Of a DNA stretch of 64,000 nucleotides, positions 35,879 to 45,012 are shown piece after piece (position 1 is the stretch's first letter; the number at the start of each line of letters is the position of its first letter). The DNA comes from a virus: IMG/VR virus record IMGVR_UViG_3300034198_004780, positions 1 through 64,000 of that record; one strand, given 5' to 3'. Below the pieces are notes generated by a model. It searched no databases and was not told the origin of the DNA. It saw only the letters and a list, made by a program, of their open reading frames with translations. The translations under genes were made by a program, and so were the position numbers.

Positions 35879-37042
35879 ATGAGCTATACCATATACTACT
35901 CAGATCCATCAAAAGTCAATTTTCCTATCATTGTTCAAGATGATGTAAAATACAATAGTGTTGGTTCTGGCGGATTAACTTTAGTAGGTAGAAGTTATCC
36001 AGGATATGGCCAATCTCTTGCAGAAAATTTTGTTCACCTACTAGAAAATTTTGCTAGTCCGGTACCTCCTTCTAATCCTATTGAAGGTCAGTTATGGTAT
36101 GATTCTAATACCAGTAAGTTGAGATTAAACGATGGGTCAGCTACAGTTGCTAGATGGAAACCAGTTAATGGTATATTTCAGCAAGCAAATGAACCAGACA
36201 ACGCTATTGCCGGCGATGTTTGGGTTGACACTAATACACAAAAATTAAGTATCTATAATGGCAACACAAACTTGTTTGTTCCAGTATCAACCGGCTATTC
36301 CGAAGACACCGACACTGGGAGCAGTTTTGAAACAATAACAGATACGTTAGGTAGTTTTCATCAAGTAGTTGTAAACAAGATAGACGGTACAATAATTTCA
36401 GTTGTTGCTGGTGAGGATTTTAATCCAAACCCACAGTTTGACGGCTTTACTAATTTACGTGCTGGAGTTAATATTGCTAATACTCGAGTATTCAACGGAA
36501 CCGCGGTACGGTCTAATGCCTTAATCCAGAATAATATTGCAATTAACGGCAACAACTTCTTAAGAAAAGATACAAGCCAGGGCATAAACGGGCAGTTTAG
36601 TATTCTTCAAGACGGATCTGCATTAAAAATTGGATCAGATTCTAGTTTTATTATTGAAAGAGAATCTGAATATAAAGCTAATTTCATTAATACGTATCCC
36701 GATGATGGACAATTTAATTTTAAAGTTACAAATAATGAACTACAAACAACCGTATTAGAAATCAACGGAGCTACGGTATCACAAGGCATTAAGGTTCGTT
36801 CAACCACGGCGGCAACATCGACACTGACGGGTGCGTTACAAGTAGTAGGTGGTGTAGGAATTGGCGGCAACTTATTCGTTGGAGGCTGGACAGTACTGAA
36901 GTCAACGACTACTTCAGCAGTTAATTCTTTTATAGGAACTCCAACCGGAGCAACAGTTTACTTTACTAATTTGACCCCTAAAAAGATTGGAGTTTATAGC
37001 GGAACTGCTTGGACAGACGCTATTGGAAATGTTTTAATTTAA
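35879..37042 (+). CDS. Tail fibre-like paralog 1
   Basis: A 387-residue protein, first of four adjacent paralogs sharing an N-terminal module of about 130 residues: a short beta start, LVGRSYPGYGQSLAENFVHL, then LLENFASPVPPSNPIEGQLW and YDSNTSKLRL. The module is repeated inside (GDVWVDTNTQKLSIYNG). The C-terminus is Gly/Thr/Val-rich (GALQVVGGVGIGGNLFVGGW), typical of fibre shafts. It lacks the C-terminal cap seen in paralogs 3 and 4, so it may be an attachment or adaptor fibre segment. Confidence 0.6.
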   Translation: MSYTIYYSDPSKVNFPIIVQDDVKYNSVGSGGLTLVGRSYPGYGQSLAENFVHLLENFASPVPPSNPIEGQLWYDSNTSKLRLNDGSATVARWKPVNGIFQQANEPDNAIAGDVWVDTNTQKLSIYNGNTNLFVPVSTGYSEDTDTGSSFETITDTLGSFHQVVVNKIDGTIISVVAGEDFNPNPQFDGFTNLRAGVNIANTRVFNGTAVRSNALIQNNIAINGNNFLRKDTSQGINGQFSILQDGSALKIGSDSSFIIERESEYKANFINTYPDDGQFNFKVTNNELQTTVLEINGATVSQGIKVRSTTAATSTLTGALQVVGGVGIGGNLFVGGWTVLKSTTTSAVNSFIGTPTGATVYFTNLTPKKIGVYSGTAWTDAIGNVLI

Positions 37043-37053
37043 TAGAGAAATAA

Positions 37054-38976
37054 ATGGCATATACACTAAAATTAACAGACGGTAAAATATTAACAACGCT
37101 ACCTGATCAACAATCGGATAATCTTACCACCAGCTTGACATTAATAGGTAAGAATGTAAATGCCTACGGTACTGACATTAATCAAAACTATATAAGACTG
37201 TTAGAAAATTTTGCTTTTACTTCTCAGCCGCGTAGTCCGTTAGAAGGACAACTATGGTTCAGTACGGTAGAACAGAGAATTAAAGTTTACACAAGATCTG
37301 GGCAATTTAAGCCAGTCGGTGGACCAATTATCTCAGCTACTCAACCTATTACAGTAGTCCCAGGAGACTTTTGGTTTGATTCTGATGCAAGACAACTAAA
37401 TCTTATAGATCAAAATAACGAACCAATTGTCATTGGACCGTCATACGATTCTAGCATAGGAAAATCAGGATGGGTAACCGAACAATTTACTGCAAGTGAT
37501 CTTTCAACTCAGACTGTTGTAAATTTATATGCTAACAATACCCTACTTGGCATATTAAGTGATAGAGCGTTTACTATGTCAAGTACGCTTACTAGCATAA
37601 CAAATGTGGGTGTTGGATTTAACGCAAATTATAATTCAACCGCTAAGACACAATTTTATGGAACAGCAACTAGCGCACTAACACTAACAGGCCGCTTTGG
37701 TACAATCCTGCCTGAGACAATTTTAGTTGATGCTCCGGGACTAACAATCACTAATGCGCTATCGATCAGTACCAATACACAATCATTATCAATTGGTAAA
37801 AATAAAGATTTTCAATTTTATGTACAAGGCGCCAATACCACAGCAACAATGCTGATCGGCGGACAGAATGAAGATTTTCAATTAAGAATCAATTCTGCAA
37901 ATAACGTCAATAAACCACCGGTGTTTAACGTCAACGGAAGCACCGCTAGGCTTGGTATTTTTAATACTAATCCAACTGTAGATGTAGATATAAACGGCAG
38001 CGTTAATATCAACGGAAATTTATCAGTATCGGGCTCGTCAACTTTTATTACTTCTAGTAATTTATTGATTTCTGATAAAACAGTTGAGCTAGCTTATTCT
38101 ACCGAAACCTACAGCAATGCACTGGCCGACGGCGGCGGCATAATATTACACGCCGGAGTTGACAAAACAATAACTTGGGGGTCAACATACGATGCCTGGA
38201 CATTCTCTACTCATGTTGATTTGCAAAATACGTCACTGGCATACAAGATTGGCGGAGTAGATGTTCTTACTCAAGGTACGTTAGCTGCATCTGTAACACA
38301 AGCTCCAGGATTAATACAGGTTGGCCCGTTAACTACAGCAACAATTGGCCAACTTAAATTTGATAATTCAACAATTGGCGCAACAGTATTCGGTACTGTA
38401 ATAACCGTAGGCGACAGCAATACTGCAAATATTAATTTTGCCGGTAAAAAATTATTTAATGCACTAGGACCATCTTCCAGCGATTCACGTAGTACCGTAG
38501 CAACAAAAGGATATGTTGATGATACAGCAGGAGTTGCGGCTAATCAAAAGCCAGTAGTAACTATTGACGTAACTGGAATAGCAGACAGTCCGGAAGATCC
38601 TCGATTAGATGCTTACGTAATTGACATGTTAACACGTCTGTTGCCACCGGGGGATGATGAGCCTGACCCAGCATTCCGTACTCCGAATGGTTCTAGAGCT
38701 CGAGTACTTGCAATTAGATATACAACTCCTGAACAATTAAATGTACCTAGTGAATTTATAGATTTAGGATTACGAGTATTAGTTGATAGCGGCGGCATTC
38801 AAAATTCTGCCAGTGTTGTTGGATATTCTACTGCTATTAGAGCATCTACAAACATACCAGGAACAAACTTAGGAATTAATAGATGCATTAAACAATATAT
38901 TGTATCTGGTGGAATTTGGGCTGGGCTGATTTATTCTGGCTCCTCTAACATTGTTTATACCGACGGCACTTGGTAA
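37054..38976 (+). CDS. Tail fibre-like paralog 2 with unique C-terminal domain
   Basis: A 640-residue protein. It has the shared N-terminal module (SLTLIGKNVNAYGTDINQNY, LLENFAFTSQPRSPLEGQLW) followed by a long Thr/Asn/Gly-rich beta region and NFAGKKLFNALGPSSSDSRS leading into TVATKGYVDD, a common fibre motif. The last ~130 residues (from PVVTIDVTGIADSPEDPRLD) look like a separate folded domain ending ...NIVYTDGTW, absent from the other three paralogs. This makes it the best candidate here for a receptor-binding tip; that role is inferred. Confidence 0.6.
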   Translation: MAYTLKLTDGKILTTLPDQQSDNLTTSLTLIGKNVNAYGTDINQNYIRLLENFAFTSQPRSPLEGQLWFSTVEQRIKVYTRSGQFKPVGGPIISATQPITVVPGDFWFDSDARQLNLIDQNNEPIVIGPSYDSSIGKSGWVTEQFTASDLSTQTVVNLYANNTLLGILSDRAFTMSSTLTSITNVGVGFNANYNSTAKTQFYGTATSALTLTGRFGTILPETILVDAPGLTITNALSISTNTQSLSIGKNKDFQFYVQGANTTATMLIGGQNEDFQLRINSANNVNKPPVFNVNGSTARLGIFNTNPTVDVDINGSVNINGNLSVSGSSTFITSSNLLISDKTVELAYSTETYSNALADGGGIILHAGVDKTITWGSTYDAWTFSTHVDLQNTSLAYKIGGVDVLTQGTLAASVTQAPGLIQVGPLTTATIGQLKFDNSTIGATVFGTVITVGDSNTANINFAGKKLFNALGPSSSDSRSTVATKGYVDDTAGVAANQKPVVTIDVTGIADSPEDPRLDAYVIDMLTRLLPPGDDEPDPAFRTPNGSRARVLAIRYTTPEQLNVPSEFIDLGLRVLVDSGGIQNSASVVGYSTAIRASTNIPGTNLGINRCIKQYIVSGGIWAGLIYSGSSNIVYTDGTW

Positions 38977-38986
38977 GGGAAAGATA

Positions 38987-40588
38987 ATGTCATATACTAT
39001 AAGCAAGACAAACGGCACAACATTGATAGTTTTAAACGACGGGTTGGTTGACAAAAATGCAACATCGTTGTCTTTAGTTGGAAAAAATGTCAGCAGTTTT
39101 GGGGATGCGCAAAATGAAAATTTTGTTCATCTATTAGAAAACTTTGCTGGCGAGTTACAACCAAGAAGTCCGTTACAAGGACAGTTATGGTTTGACTCCT
39201 CGGCCAATGTAGCTCGTCCTGCTGTGTTTGATGGTGTTAAATGGCGTCCTCTAGCAGTCAGTCTTTACAGCAACACGTCCACTAACGCTATTATAGACAG
39301 CAACGGAGCAGTATTTACAGCCAACCAGCCTGGCGATTTTTGGTTTGATAGTGTTAACAAACAACTACATGTAGTTTCAGGCACATCAAATGAAACAACA
39401 ATAATCGGTCCAGAAGCTGTAAAAGACTTCGGTACTACAAAATTAGCATCAGTTAAAATGATTGATACTGCTAATCAAGGCCATCCAGTAATTCAAATGG
39501 TACTTGACGGCGAAATAATTGGAATACTTAGTAATACTACTTTTAATTCTACAGCTACTGGATTTACTAAAGTTTTCCGCGGGCTAACATTTAAAAATTA
39601 TAGTTCAAGTACTCTTTATACAACAACAAGCTCGGACGTAGTTCTACACGGATTACACGAACAATTAGATCGATCTTTTACTAGACGTTCAATTAACGAA
39701 CATATTCAAGCAGACTGGTATATTGACAACAGCTATACATTAAACTTTGGCACAACGGGCCAGTCGTCAGTGACTTGGAGTACTGCAACTTCTAGATTAT
39801 TGCTTACTTCGTTGGGCAGTATTAGATTACAATCTGCAACCACTGCTGTTACATTTGACGGAAGTTCTGTCACTGCTTCTGCTAACACGGTTAATATAGG
39901 ATCAACTTCTACAAGATTTAACATAGTTTATGCTAACACAGTAGATGCAAATACTGTTACTGCAAATGTTTTTAACGGTGTTGCAATATTTGACAATGGA
40001 GCTCGCGTACTTACAACTGCAACTATTGGAGACTTTGGTACACAATTTATCAAAGGCACTGAAAATCAAATTACAGTTACTCCAAATACTGGTACAGTTA
40101 CACTTAGCTTGTCTAACATAGTTGATATTAAACGACTACGTGGAGGCAATGCAGGCAATGCGGGAACTATATCAGGTACTTGGACATTAGAAAGCGGATC
40201 AAGTTTACAAGCTACCTATGCTGACTTGGCCGAGTGTTATCAAGCTGATACAGAATACGAACCAGGTACTGTGTTAGAATTTGGCGGTGAGTTCGAAGTA
40301 ACAATAGCCGAGGATGGTACAAGAAGAGTCGCCGGAGTAGTGTCTACTGCGCCTGCATACTTAATGAATAGACAGTTAATGGGTGCAAATGTTGTTTCTG
40401 TAGCACTATCTGGACGAGTTCCTTGTAAGGTTCGTGGAAAAATATGCAAAGGAGACATGATGGTTTCTGCTGGTAGCGGGTATGCCCGGGCTGAATATTC
40501 ACCCATCATGGGCAGTGTTATAGGCAAGGCACTTGAAAACTTTGAAGGCGTTGAAGGCGTAATCGAAGTAGTAGTAGGACGTCTATAA
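38987..40588 (+). CDS. Tail fibre-like paralog 3 with YADLAE-type C-terminal cap
   Basis: A 533-residue protein when started at ATG 38987 (MSYTISKTNGTTLIVLNDG), preceded by AAGGGAAAG; a longer frame from 38951 would run into the previous gene and adds no conserved sequence. It has the shared N-terminal module with SLVGKNVSSFGDAQNENFVH. The C-terminal ~125 residues begin TYADLAECYQADTEYEPG and contain VAGVVSTAPAYLMN, SGRVPCKVRGKICKGDM and GRL. They resemble the C-terminal cap/autoprocessing domains at the ends of phage fibre proteins (Peptidase_G2-like); cleavage is not proven. Confidence 0.6.
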   Translation: MSYTISKTNGTTLIVLNDGLVDKNATSLSLVGKNVSSFGDAQNENFVHLLENFAGELQPRSPLQGQLWFDSSANVARPAVFDGVKWRPLAVSLYSNTSTNAIIDSNGAVFTANQPGDFWFDSVNKQLHVVSGTSNETTIIGPEAVKDFGTTKLASVKMIDTANQGHPVIQMVLDGEIIGILSNTTFNSTATGFTKVFRGLTFKNYSSSTLYTTTSSDVVLHGLHEQLDRSFTRRSINEHIQADWYIDNSYTLNFGTTGQSSVTWSTATSRLLLTSLGSIRLQSATTAVTFDGSSVTASANTVNIGSTSTRFNIVYANTVDANTVTANVFNGVAIFDNGARVLTTATIGDFGTQFIKGTENQITVTPNTGTVTLSLSNIVDIKRLRGGNAGNAGTISGTWTLESGSSLQATYADLAECYQADTEYEPGTVLEFGGEFEVTIAEDGTRRVAGVVSTAPAYLMNRQLMGANVVSVALSGRVPCKVRGKICKGDMMVSAGSGYARAEYSPIMGSVIGKALENFEGVEGVIEVVVGRL

Positions 40589-40595
40589 ATTTTAC

Positions 40596-40603
40596 GATAA
40601 ATA
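40596..40603 (+). promoter_or_regulatory. Late promoter-like box (GATAAATA)
   Basis: GATAAATA lies 12 bases before the ATG of fibre paralog 4. The same variant box stands before both GIY-YIG homing genes, which supports it as an accepted late box in this phage. The short distance leaves little untranslated leader. Confidence 0.35.
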
Positions 40604-40615
40604 GTTGAAAATAAT

Positions 40616-42247
40616 ATGCCATATACAATAAACAGAACCAACGGATTAAAAATAACAGTAGTTCAGGACGGTACAATCAATACTTCTGCGCTTGACATTA
40701 CTCTTATCGGAAAAAATTATACAGGGTATGGTGAAACATTTAACGAAAATTTTGTAAAACTATTAGAAAATTTTTCAAATACTACTCCTCCCAAAAAGCC
40801 GTTGTCCGGGCAACTATTTTTTAATTCTAGTACCAAGTCTTTAAAAGTTTACGACGGCACTAAATTTAAATCAATCGGAGTTGTTGAAAGCAGTGACACT
40901 AAACCGACAGGTATGAATGCTGGCGATCTATGGTATAAAACATCAGAAAAACGTTTATATGCCTATAGCGGAGTTGGATCTGATTGGATATTAGTAGGGC
41001 CCATATCAACTAAAGCATCTGTCAGTGGGGCAATTGAAGCAACTATCACTGCTACTAACTTAGTTTCACAAACAATTTTGAAACAAATTGTAGCAGGCCA
41101 AAATACATTTATATCATCCGCGGATCGATTTGATGTTTCCCCAACCGATGATGCGTATTCTGTATTTCCTAGAATTAAACAAGGAATAACATTTCCAAGC
41201 GCAGACGCTAACGGAATAAGTTATTCTCCTAATGTGTTTGGACATATTCTATGGGGTACCAGTGCCACTGCATTAGGGCTTGTTAAAAATAATGGAGATT
41301 ATGTATCGGCTGATGATTATTTAAGAAGGTCAGAACTTGCGTCTATAACCGGATCAATTACAGTTAATAATGATGATGGTATTTTAATCGGTTCTCAGGA
41401 TGTGTTAAAATTGCACATTACTGATAGTAATGTAGCCAACGCCAGTGTTATTAATGGATCAATTTTAAAAATCAATGCAAGATATAATGGCAATCAATAT
41501 TATAACATTATTAGTTTAACTACAGGAACTAATAACGATCCTAAAGTACTACCTAATCCTGCAGCAACGGTTTATATTGGAACATCATCAAATCCATTTA
41601 GCTACGCATATGTTAATACGGTTACTTCTAATGCTATTTACGATAATGGTGCACGAGTACTTACTACTTCGACAATTGCCGGAACTGCTAATCAAATTAA
41701 CGTAACTGCAGGTATTGGCGCTATTACACTTAGCCTTCCGCAAAATATTCATGCTAGTGCAAGCCCAAGATTTAATGGAATGACATTAAGTAGTTTAACT
41801 GCTGGATCATCTCCCTCAATTATTAACGGAGCTTGGCAATTAGCTGCCGGCGCAACTTTTCAAGCAACCTATGCCGACTTAGCAGAACGCTATGCCGCTG
41901 ATGCTGAATATACTCCAGGAACTGTTTTAATCATTGGTGGAATTGCAGAAGTTACCACAACTGATCGCCACGGAAATACTGCGGTTGCTGGCATAGTATC
42001 TACTAACCCAGCGTACACACTAAATGAAACTGCTGGTGATAATTCTACACATCCGTATGTTGCTCTTAAAGGTCGAGTTCCCTGTAAAGTAACAGGATCA
42101 ATTAGCAAGGGAGATTTGCTAGTTACTTCATATAAAACAGGATACGCAGAACGTGCTCATGCTAATGATAACCCAAATGCTATCCTAGGACGAGCATTAG
42201 CAGATTTTGATGGTGATGACGGAGTTATCGAAGTAATGATTGCCTAA
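40616..42247 (+). CDS. Tail fibre-like paralog 4 with YADLAE-type C-terminal cap
   Basis: A 543-residue protein and last gene of the late operon. Its shared N-terminal module contains ITLIGKNYTGYGETFNENFV and LLENFSNTTPPKKPLSGQLF. Its C-terminus is homologous to that of paralog 3: TYADLAERYAADAEYTPG, VAGIVSTNPAYTLN, LKGRVPCKVTGSISKGDLLV and a closing DDGVIEVMIA. The pair seems to come from a whole-gene duplication, while paralogs 1 and 2 carry other ends. It is followed at once by a strong bidirectional terminator. Confidence 0.6.
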   Translation: MPYTINRTNGLKITVVQDGTINTSALDITLIGKNYTGYGETFNENFVKLLENFSNTTPPKKPLSGQLFFNSSTKSLKVYDGTKFKSIGVVESSDTKPTGMNAGDLWYKTSEKRLYAYSGVGSDWILVGPISTKASVSGAIEATITATNLVSQTILKQIVAGQNTFISSADRFDVSPTDDAYSVFPRIKQGITFPSADANGISYSPNVFGHILWGTSATALGLVKNNGDYVSADDYLRRSELASITGSITVNNDDGILIGSQDVLKLHITDSNVANASVINGSILKINARYNGNQYYNIISLTTGTNNDPKVLPNPAATVYIGTSSNPFSYAYVNTVTSNAIYDNGARVLTTSTIAGTANQINVTAGIGAITLSLPQNIHASASPRFNGMTLSSLTAGSSPSIINGAWQLAAGATFQATYADLAERYAADAEYTPGTVLIIGGIAEVTTTDRHGNTAVAGIVSTNPAYTLNETAGDNSTHPYVALKGRVPCKVTGSISKGDLLVTSYKTGYAERAHANDNPNAILGRALADFDGDDGVIEVMIA

Positions 42248-42263
42248 TCATTTTTTGGTTAAC

Positions 42264-42291
42264 GAAAAGGGACACCTCGGTGTCCCTTTTC
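42264..42291. terminator. Strong bidirectional rho-independent terminator
   Basis: A 13-bp perfect stem GAAAAGGGACACC / GGTGTCCCTTTTC with a two-base TC loop. A-runs and T-runs flank it on both strands, so it ends the rightward fibre operon and the leftward small-gene operon, which converge here. Confidence 0.9.
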
Positions 42292-42305
42292 TTTGGAGAT
42301 AAAAA

Positions 42306-42890
42306 TTAAACAGTTTCTTTAGTCTTCTTTTTAGGAGGATCTAATTCATCTGCTGTTTTACGGAGTTTAGCAGCTTCTTTATATAAAGCATCTGCGCGAG
42401 ACCGCATTTCAGTTGGAGATAATTCAACATTATTACTAATTGTTTCTTCTACTATTGCTGGAATCTTAGTACCTAATCCATCGTCAATTGTGGGTACTAC
42501 TGAATTAGACCCGTCTTTTATGGTCAAATCATTTAGGGTTATTCCCTGTTGTTGAGCAATGATATTGTTCAACTCGTCCAATGGAATTGATGTTTTAGTA
42601 TCTGGAGTAACCAGGACTGAGGTTGTTGCAACTTTTTTTAACATTCCGTTGGTATGCACAAACTGTAACATGTTTGAACCATCTGGAAATTTACGGACAG
42701 ACATAATATCAGCTAGTTCGTTAGCCTGCTGGCCTGCCTCTGATTCCAAAAGAGTCATTAAAGAATCATGATAACTATCTGGGAGACCTTGTGTACCGAT
42801 TACTAGAGCAGAGTATGGGTCTCCTGGAATTGTTCGATATGCAATAACAACCCTTGCGGCATTGTTTTTCATTTTACCAACGTGTTTCAT
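42306..42890 (-). CDS. Conserved T4-type phage protein, unknown function
   Basis: A 194-residue protein with segments I recognise from marine T4-type phages: MKHVGKMKNNAARVVIAYRT, IPGDPYSALVIGTQGLPDSY, HDSLMTLLESEAGQQANEL and RKFPDGSNMLQFVH. The C-terminal quarter is a Lys-rich helix. It has a clean ribosome binding site (AGGAGATTAAA-ATG) identical to that of the next gene upstream. Function unknown; the strong binding sites of this group fit abundant virion or assembly proteins. Confidence 0.65.
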   Translation of the reverse strand: MKHVGKMKNNAARVVIAYRTIPGDPYSALVIGTQGLPDSYHDSLMTLLESEAGQQANELADIMSVRKFPDGSNMLQFVHTNGMLKKVATTSVLVTPDTKTSIPLDELNNIIAQQQGITLNDLTIKDGSNSVVPTIDDGLGTKIPAIVEETISNNVELSPTEMRSRADALYKEAAKLRKTADELDPPKKKTKETV

Positions 42891-42902
42891 TTTAATCTCC
42901 TA

Positions 42903-43154
42903 TTAGGCTTCTGTAGTTTCAGCAGCAGGTTGTTGGGTAGCCACAGCATTTAGGAATCCATCTAATTTATTAAATGCACTTCCTACTGCTGCCATTTCAG
43001 CTGCCTTAAATGCACCACGCTGACTTGCTACGTCGATAATAGCACGTAGATTGCCTAGGTCCTGGATTGTTAATTCTGGACTAGCTGATGCCTGTGATTC
43101 TGGTGTTTGCTCTGCTGATGTTGTTTCTACTGCTGCTTGTTGTTTTGTAGACAT
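42903..43154 (-). CDS. Conserved small T4-type phage protein, unknown function
   Basis: An 83-residue protein with acidic, Ser/Thr/Gln/Ala-rich ends and a conserved core LTIQDLGNLRAIIDVASQRG then AFKAAEMAAVGSAFNKLDGF, which I know from cyanophage-type genomes without an assigned role. Start ATG follows AGGAGATTAAA. It lies between two other late-type genes behind the TATAAATA box at 43459-43466. Confidence 0.65.
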   Translation of the reverse strand: MSTKQQAAVETTSAEQTPESQASASPELTIQDLGNLRAIIDVASQRGAFKAAEMAAVGSAFNKLDGFLNAVATQQPAAETTEA

Positions 43155-43163
43155 TTTAATCTC

Positions 43164-43445
43164 CTATGTGTTCTTGTCTAAGTAAGGACATGTTAGACTC
43201 AATATAGTTAGTTCTTTTGCATCCTCGACTCCAATTTCTTGAATCTCTAACATTTTGTTACTTGAATCTACTTTTAACGATTTGGTAATTGAATACCTGC
43301 TATCTAAGTTATGATAAATCCAAGCATCTATTGCGTCAATACTATGTGTCTTAACGATCATTTTAGCAAAGTGTTGAGGTATGTAAGTTAAACGTCTTGC
43401 GCCCAAGATATTGAGCGGATTTACAGACCCTTTTCCTAAAGCCAT
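43164..43445 (-). CDS. Small late protein, unknown function
   Basis: A 93-residue protein beginning MALGKGSVNPLNILGARRLT. It contains FAKMIVKTHSIDAIDAWIYH, LDSRYSITKSL and a Cys near the end. No family is recognised. It is the first gene behind a TATAAATA box and precedes two conserved late-type genes, so it is probably expressed late. Confidence 0.55.
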   Translation of the reverse strand: MALGKGSVNPLNILGARRLTYIPQHFAKMIVKTHSIDAIDAWIYHNLDSRYSITKSLKVDSSNKMLEIQEIGVEDAKELTILSLTCPYLDKNT

Positions 43446-43457
43446 AATGTACCTACT

Positions 43458-44717
43458 TTATTTATAATATGCAACCTGGCCATATGGTGGAATTATGGAT
43501 TCCGTACCGTGAATAATAAACAGTGTTTCGCAGAACTCTTCTGGACCCCAACTGCCGCATGGATATCCGTCTGTAAACATAATAAAACGTTTTGGATCAA
43601 TATCGTTTTCTTCCATAAAACGGAAGTTGGCTTCAAAGTCTGTACCGCCCCCGCCCTTAACTTCGTAGCTCAAAATGTCACTGGCAGTATCTGCTGTAAA
43701 CTCGGCAAAATTATAAACATCAGTGTCAAAGCACCAAAGTTTGAGTTTAAAATCTACATATTCGTCCATAATGCCTTTAACTTCGCTGATAAAGTCTTTG
43801 GCCTGCTTGTCCGAAATACTGCCGCTCATATCAATAGCACAACATACATCCACTGTTTCGTCATTGATCATACCTGGTAAAATAGCACCAGTCATTTGGC
43901 TTTTACGATTTGGACGGCTAAAGCTGAAGTTGCTCTTAAGAATACTTTGGATATTCATACGCAACAGTTCACGCCAATCCATTTTAGGTTCTGTAAAATC
44001 TTTAATCATACGTGCTACACCTGCTGGAATCTTACCAGCACCTGCGGCCTGTGCGGCACTGACCATAGCTTCTTTGATCTCATCGCGGATCTGCTTCTTT
44101 TCTTCAGCAGTTAGTTTAGGACGACCTTTGCCCTTGCCTTCTTGATCCCCACCGTCGTCATCCTCACCTTCTCCATCGCCTTCACCATCCAAATGCTCAT
44201 CAAGCAATTCGCCTAGTGAACCGATGTCAATCTTTTCTGCTTTTTCATAAACATCATCATAAATCTGCTCATATGACCAACCACGATATTTGTTGTCTTG
44301 GAAGATTTTGATCCATTCTGGAACTTCGCCAATGCGTTCATCTTTGAGGATTTGATTAGCGGCATAGTCAGCGGCAATGTTTGACAATGTTGGGTCACGG
44401 CTATCACGACGACCCATATGATCAAATACGTTATGTAGGACCTCGTGAGCAAATCCAAACTCTGCTTGTTTTGGAGTAAGACGATCTACAAATCCTACAT
44501 TGTAATAAAATGTACGACCATCTGTAGCAAGTGTAGGACACCAATCACTAGCATCAACTAATTTCAAACGAGTAGCAAGATTGCCAAAGAACGGATGACG
44601 CAACAAAAGACCAACACGAGCCGTAGTTAACTTTTCGATAACCTTGTTCTTTTCCTCGTTGGTAAAAACACGAGTCTTGTCAATTTTTTTAGTACGCTCT
44701 TGCTTCATTGTAGTCAT
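43458..44717 (-). CDS. VWA-domain metallopeptidase-like protein
   Basis: A 419-residue partner of the MoxR-type ATPase. The N-terminal part has a zincin-type HExxH within FGFAHEVLHNVFDHMGRR at residues ~87-104, and TLSNIAADYAANQIL after it. The middle is an acidic Gly/Glu/Asp linker (residues ~172-198). The C-terminal VWA domain holds the MIDAS motif AIDMSGSIS, plus FDTDVYNF, GGGGTDF and FTDGYPCG. This matches the bacterial VWA-like metallopeptidase group that works with MoxR AAA ATPases to remodel protein complexes. The target in the phage cycle is unknown. It has its own consensus sigma-70 promoter. Confidence 0.85.
   Translation of the reverse strand: MTTMKQERTKKIDKTRVFTNEEKNKVIEKLTTARVGLLLRHPFFGNLATRLKLVDASDWCPTLATDGRTFYYNVGFVDRLTPKQAEFGFAHEVLHNVFDHMGRRDSRDPTLSNIAADYAANQILKDERIGEVPEWIKIFQDNKYRGWSYEQIYDDVYEKAEKIDIGSLGELLDEHLDGEGDGEGEDDDGGDQEGKGKGRPKLTAEEKKQIRDEIKEAMVSAAQAAGAGKIPAGVARMIKDFTEPKMDWRELLRMNIQSILKSNFSFSRPNRKSQMTGAILPGMINDETVDVCCAIDMSGSISDKQAKDFISEVKGIMDEYVDFKLKLWCFDTDVYNFAEFTADTASDILSYEVKGGGGTDFEANFRFMEENDIDPKRFIMFTDGYPCGSWGPEEFCETLFIIHGTESIIPPYGQVAYYK
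43459..43466 (-). promoter_or_regulatory. Late promoter (TATAAATA)
   Basis: A perfect TATAAATA on the minus strand, embedded in the last codons of the VWA gene. It lies 14 bases before the ATG at 43445 and would serve the three small genes down to the terminator at 42264. Confidence 0.7.
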
Positions 44718-44749
44718 TTTGGGTTCCTAGTATTTCAGTGTATGTATAT

Positions 44750-44778
44750 ATTATACAGTTATTCTTTGGTTTTGTCAA
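44750..44778 (-). promoter_or_regulatory. Consensus sigma-70 promoter for VWA gene
   Basis: TTGACA, 17 bases, TATAAT on the minus strand: a perfect consensus, lying across the 3' end of the 61-residue gene. The VWA gene start is 33 bases beyond the -10 box, behind AGGAA. Confidence 0.8.
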
Positions 44779-44944
44779 GTCCAAAATGAGCCAGAATCAT
44801 CTCGTCTAAAACCAAACAACTGCATGTAGTTCTGTTAAATTCAGCTGCCTCTTCAATGATCAGTTTGGCAAATAAGTCCAATCCCTCTTGATCTGGATTA
44901 TCTTCAATTCCGGCTTTTTGTTTAAGTTCAGTTAAGTTTGTCAT
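44759..44944 (-). CDS. Small acidic protein, unknown function
   Basis: A 61-residue protein (MTNLTELKQKAGI...FGLDKTKE). It is acidic and helical, with a CSC pair in the middle. Its ATG overlaps the stop of the 23-residue micro-gene as ATGA. Such coupling supports real translation although the function is unknown. Confidence 0.55.
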   Translation of the reverse strand: MTNLTELKQKAGIEDNPDQEGLDLFAKLIIEEAAEFNRTTCSCLVLDEMILAHFGLDKTKE

Positions 44945-45012
44945 TCGCTAGTGTCTACAGCTACAATAATAGCAACTAGAGCAATCAAGATCAAAGCAAT
45001 CCACATATCCAT
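44941..45012 (-). CDS. 23-residue single-pass membrane micropeptide
   Basis: MDMWIALILIALVAIIVAVD plus TSE: nearly the whole peptide is one hydrophobic helix with an acidic tail. Its ATG overlaps the stop of the 55-residue gene (TAATG), and its TGA overlaps the next start (ATGA). The tight coupling on both sides makes translation likely despite the size. A role at the inner membrane is inferred. Confidence 0.5.
   Translation of the reverse strand: MDMWIALILIALVAIIVAVDTSE

Noticed and set aside
43509-44145. Plus-strand frames of 123 and 140 codons opposite the VWA gene
   Set aside because: Both overlap the MIDAS and HExxH coding region antisense; composition (Ile/Ser/Cys/Phe) is typical of shadow frames.
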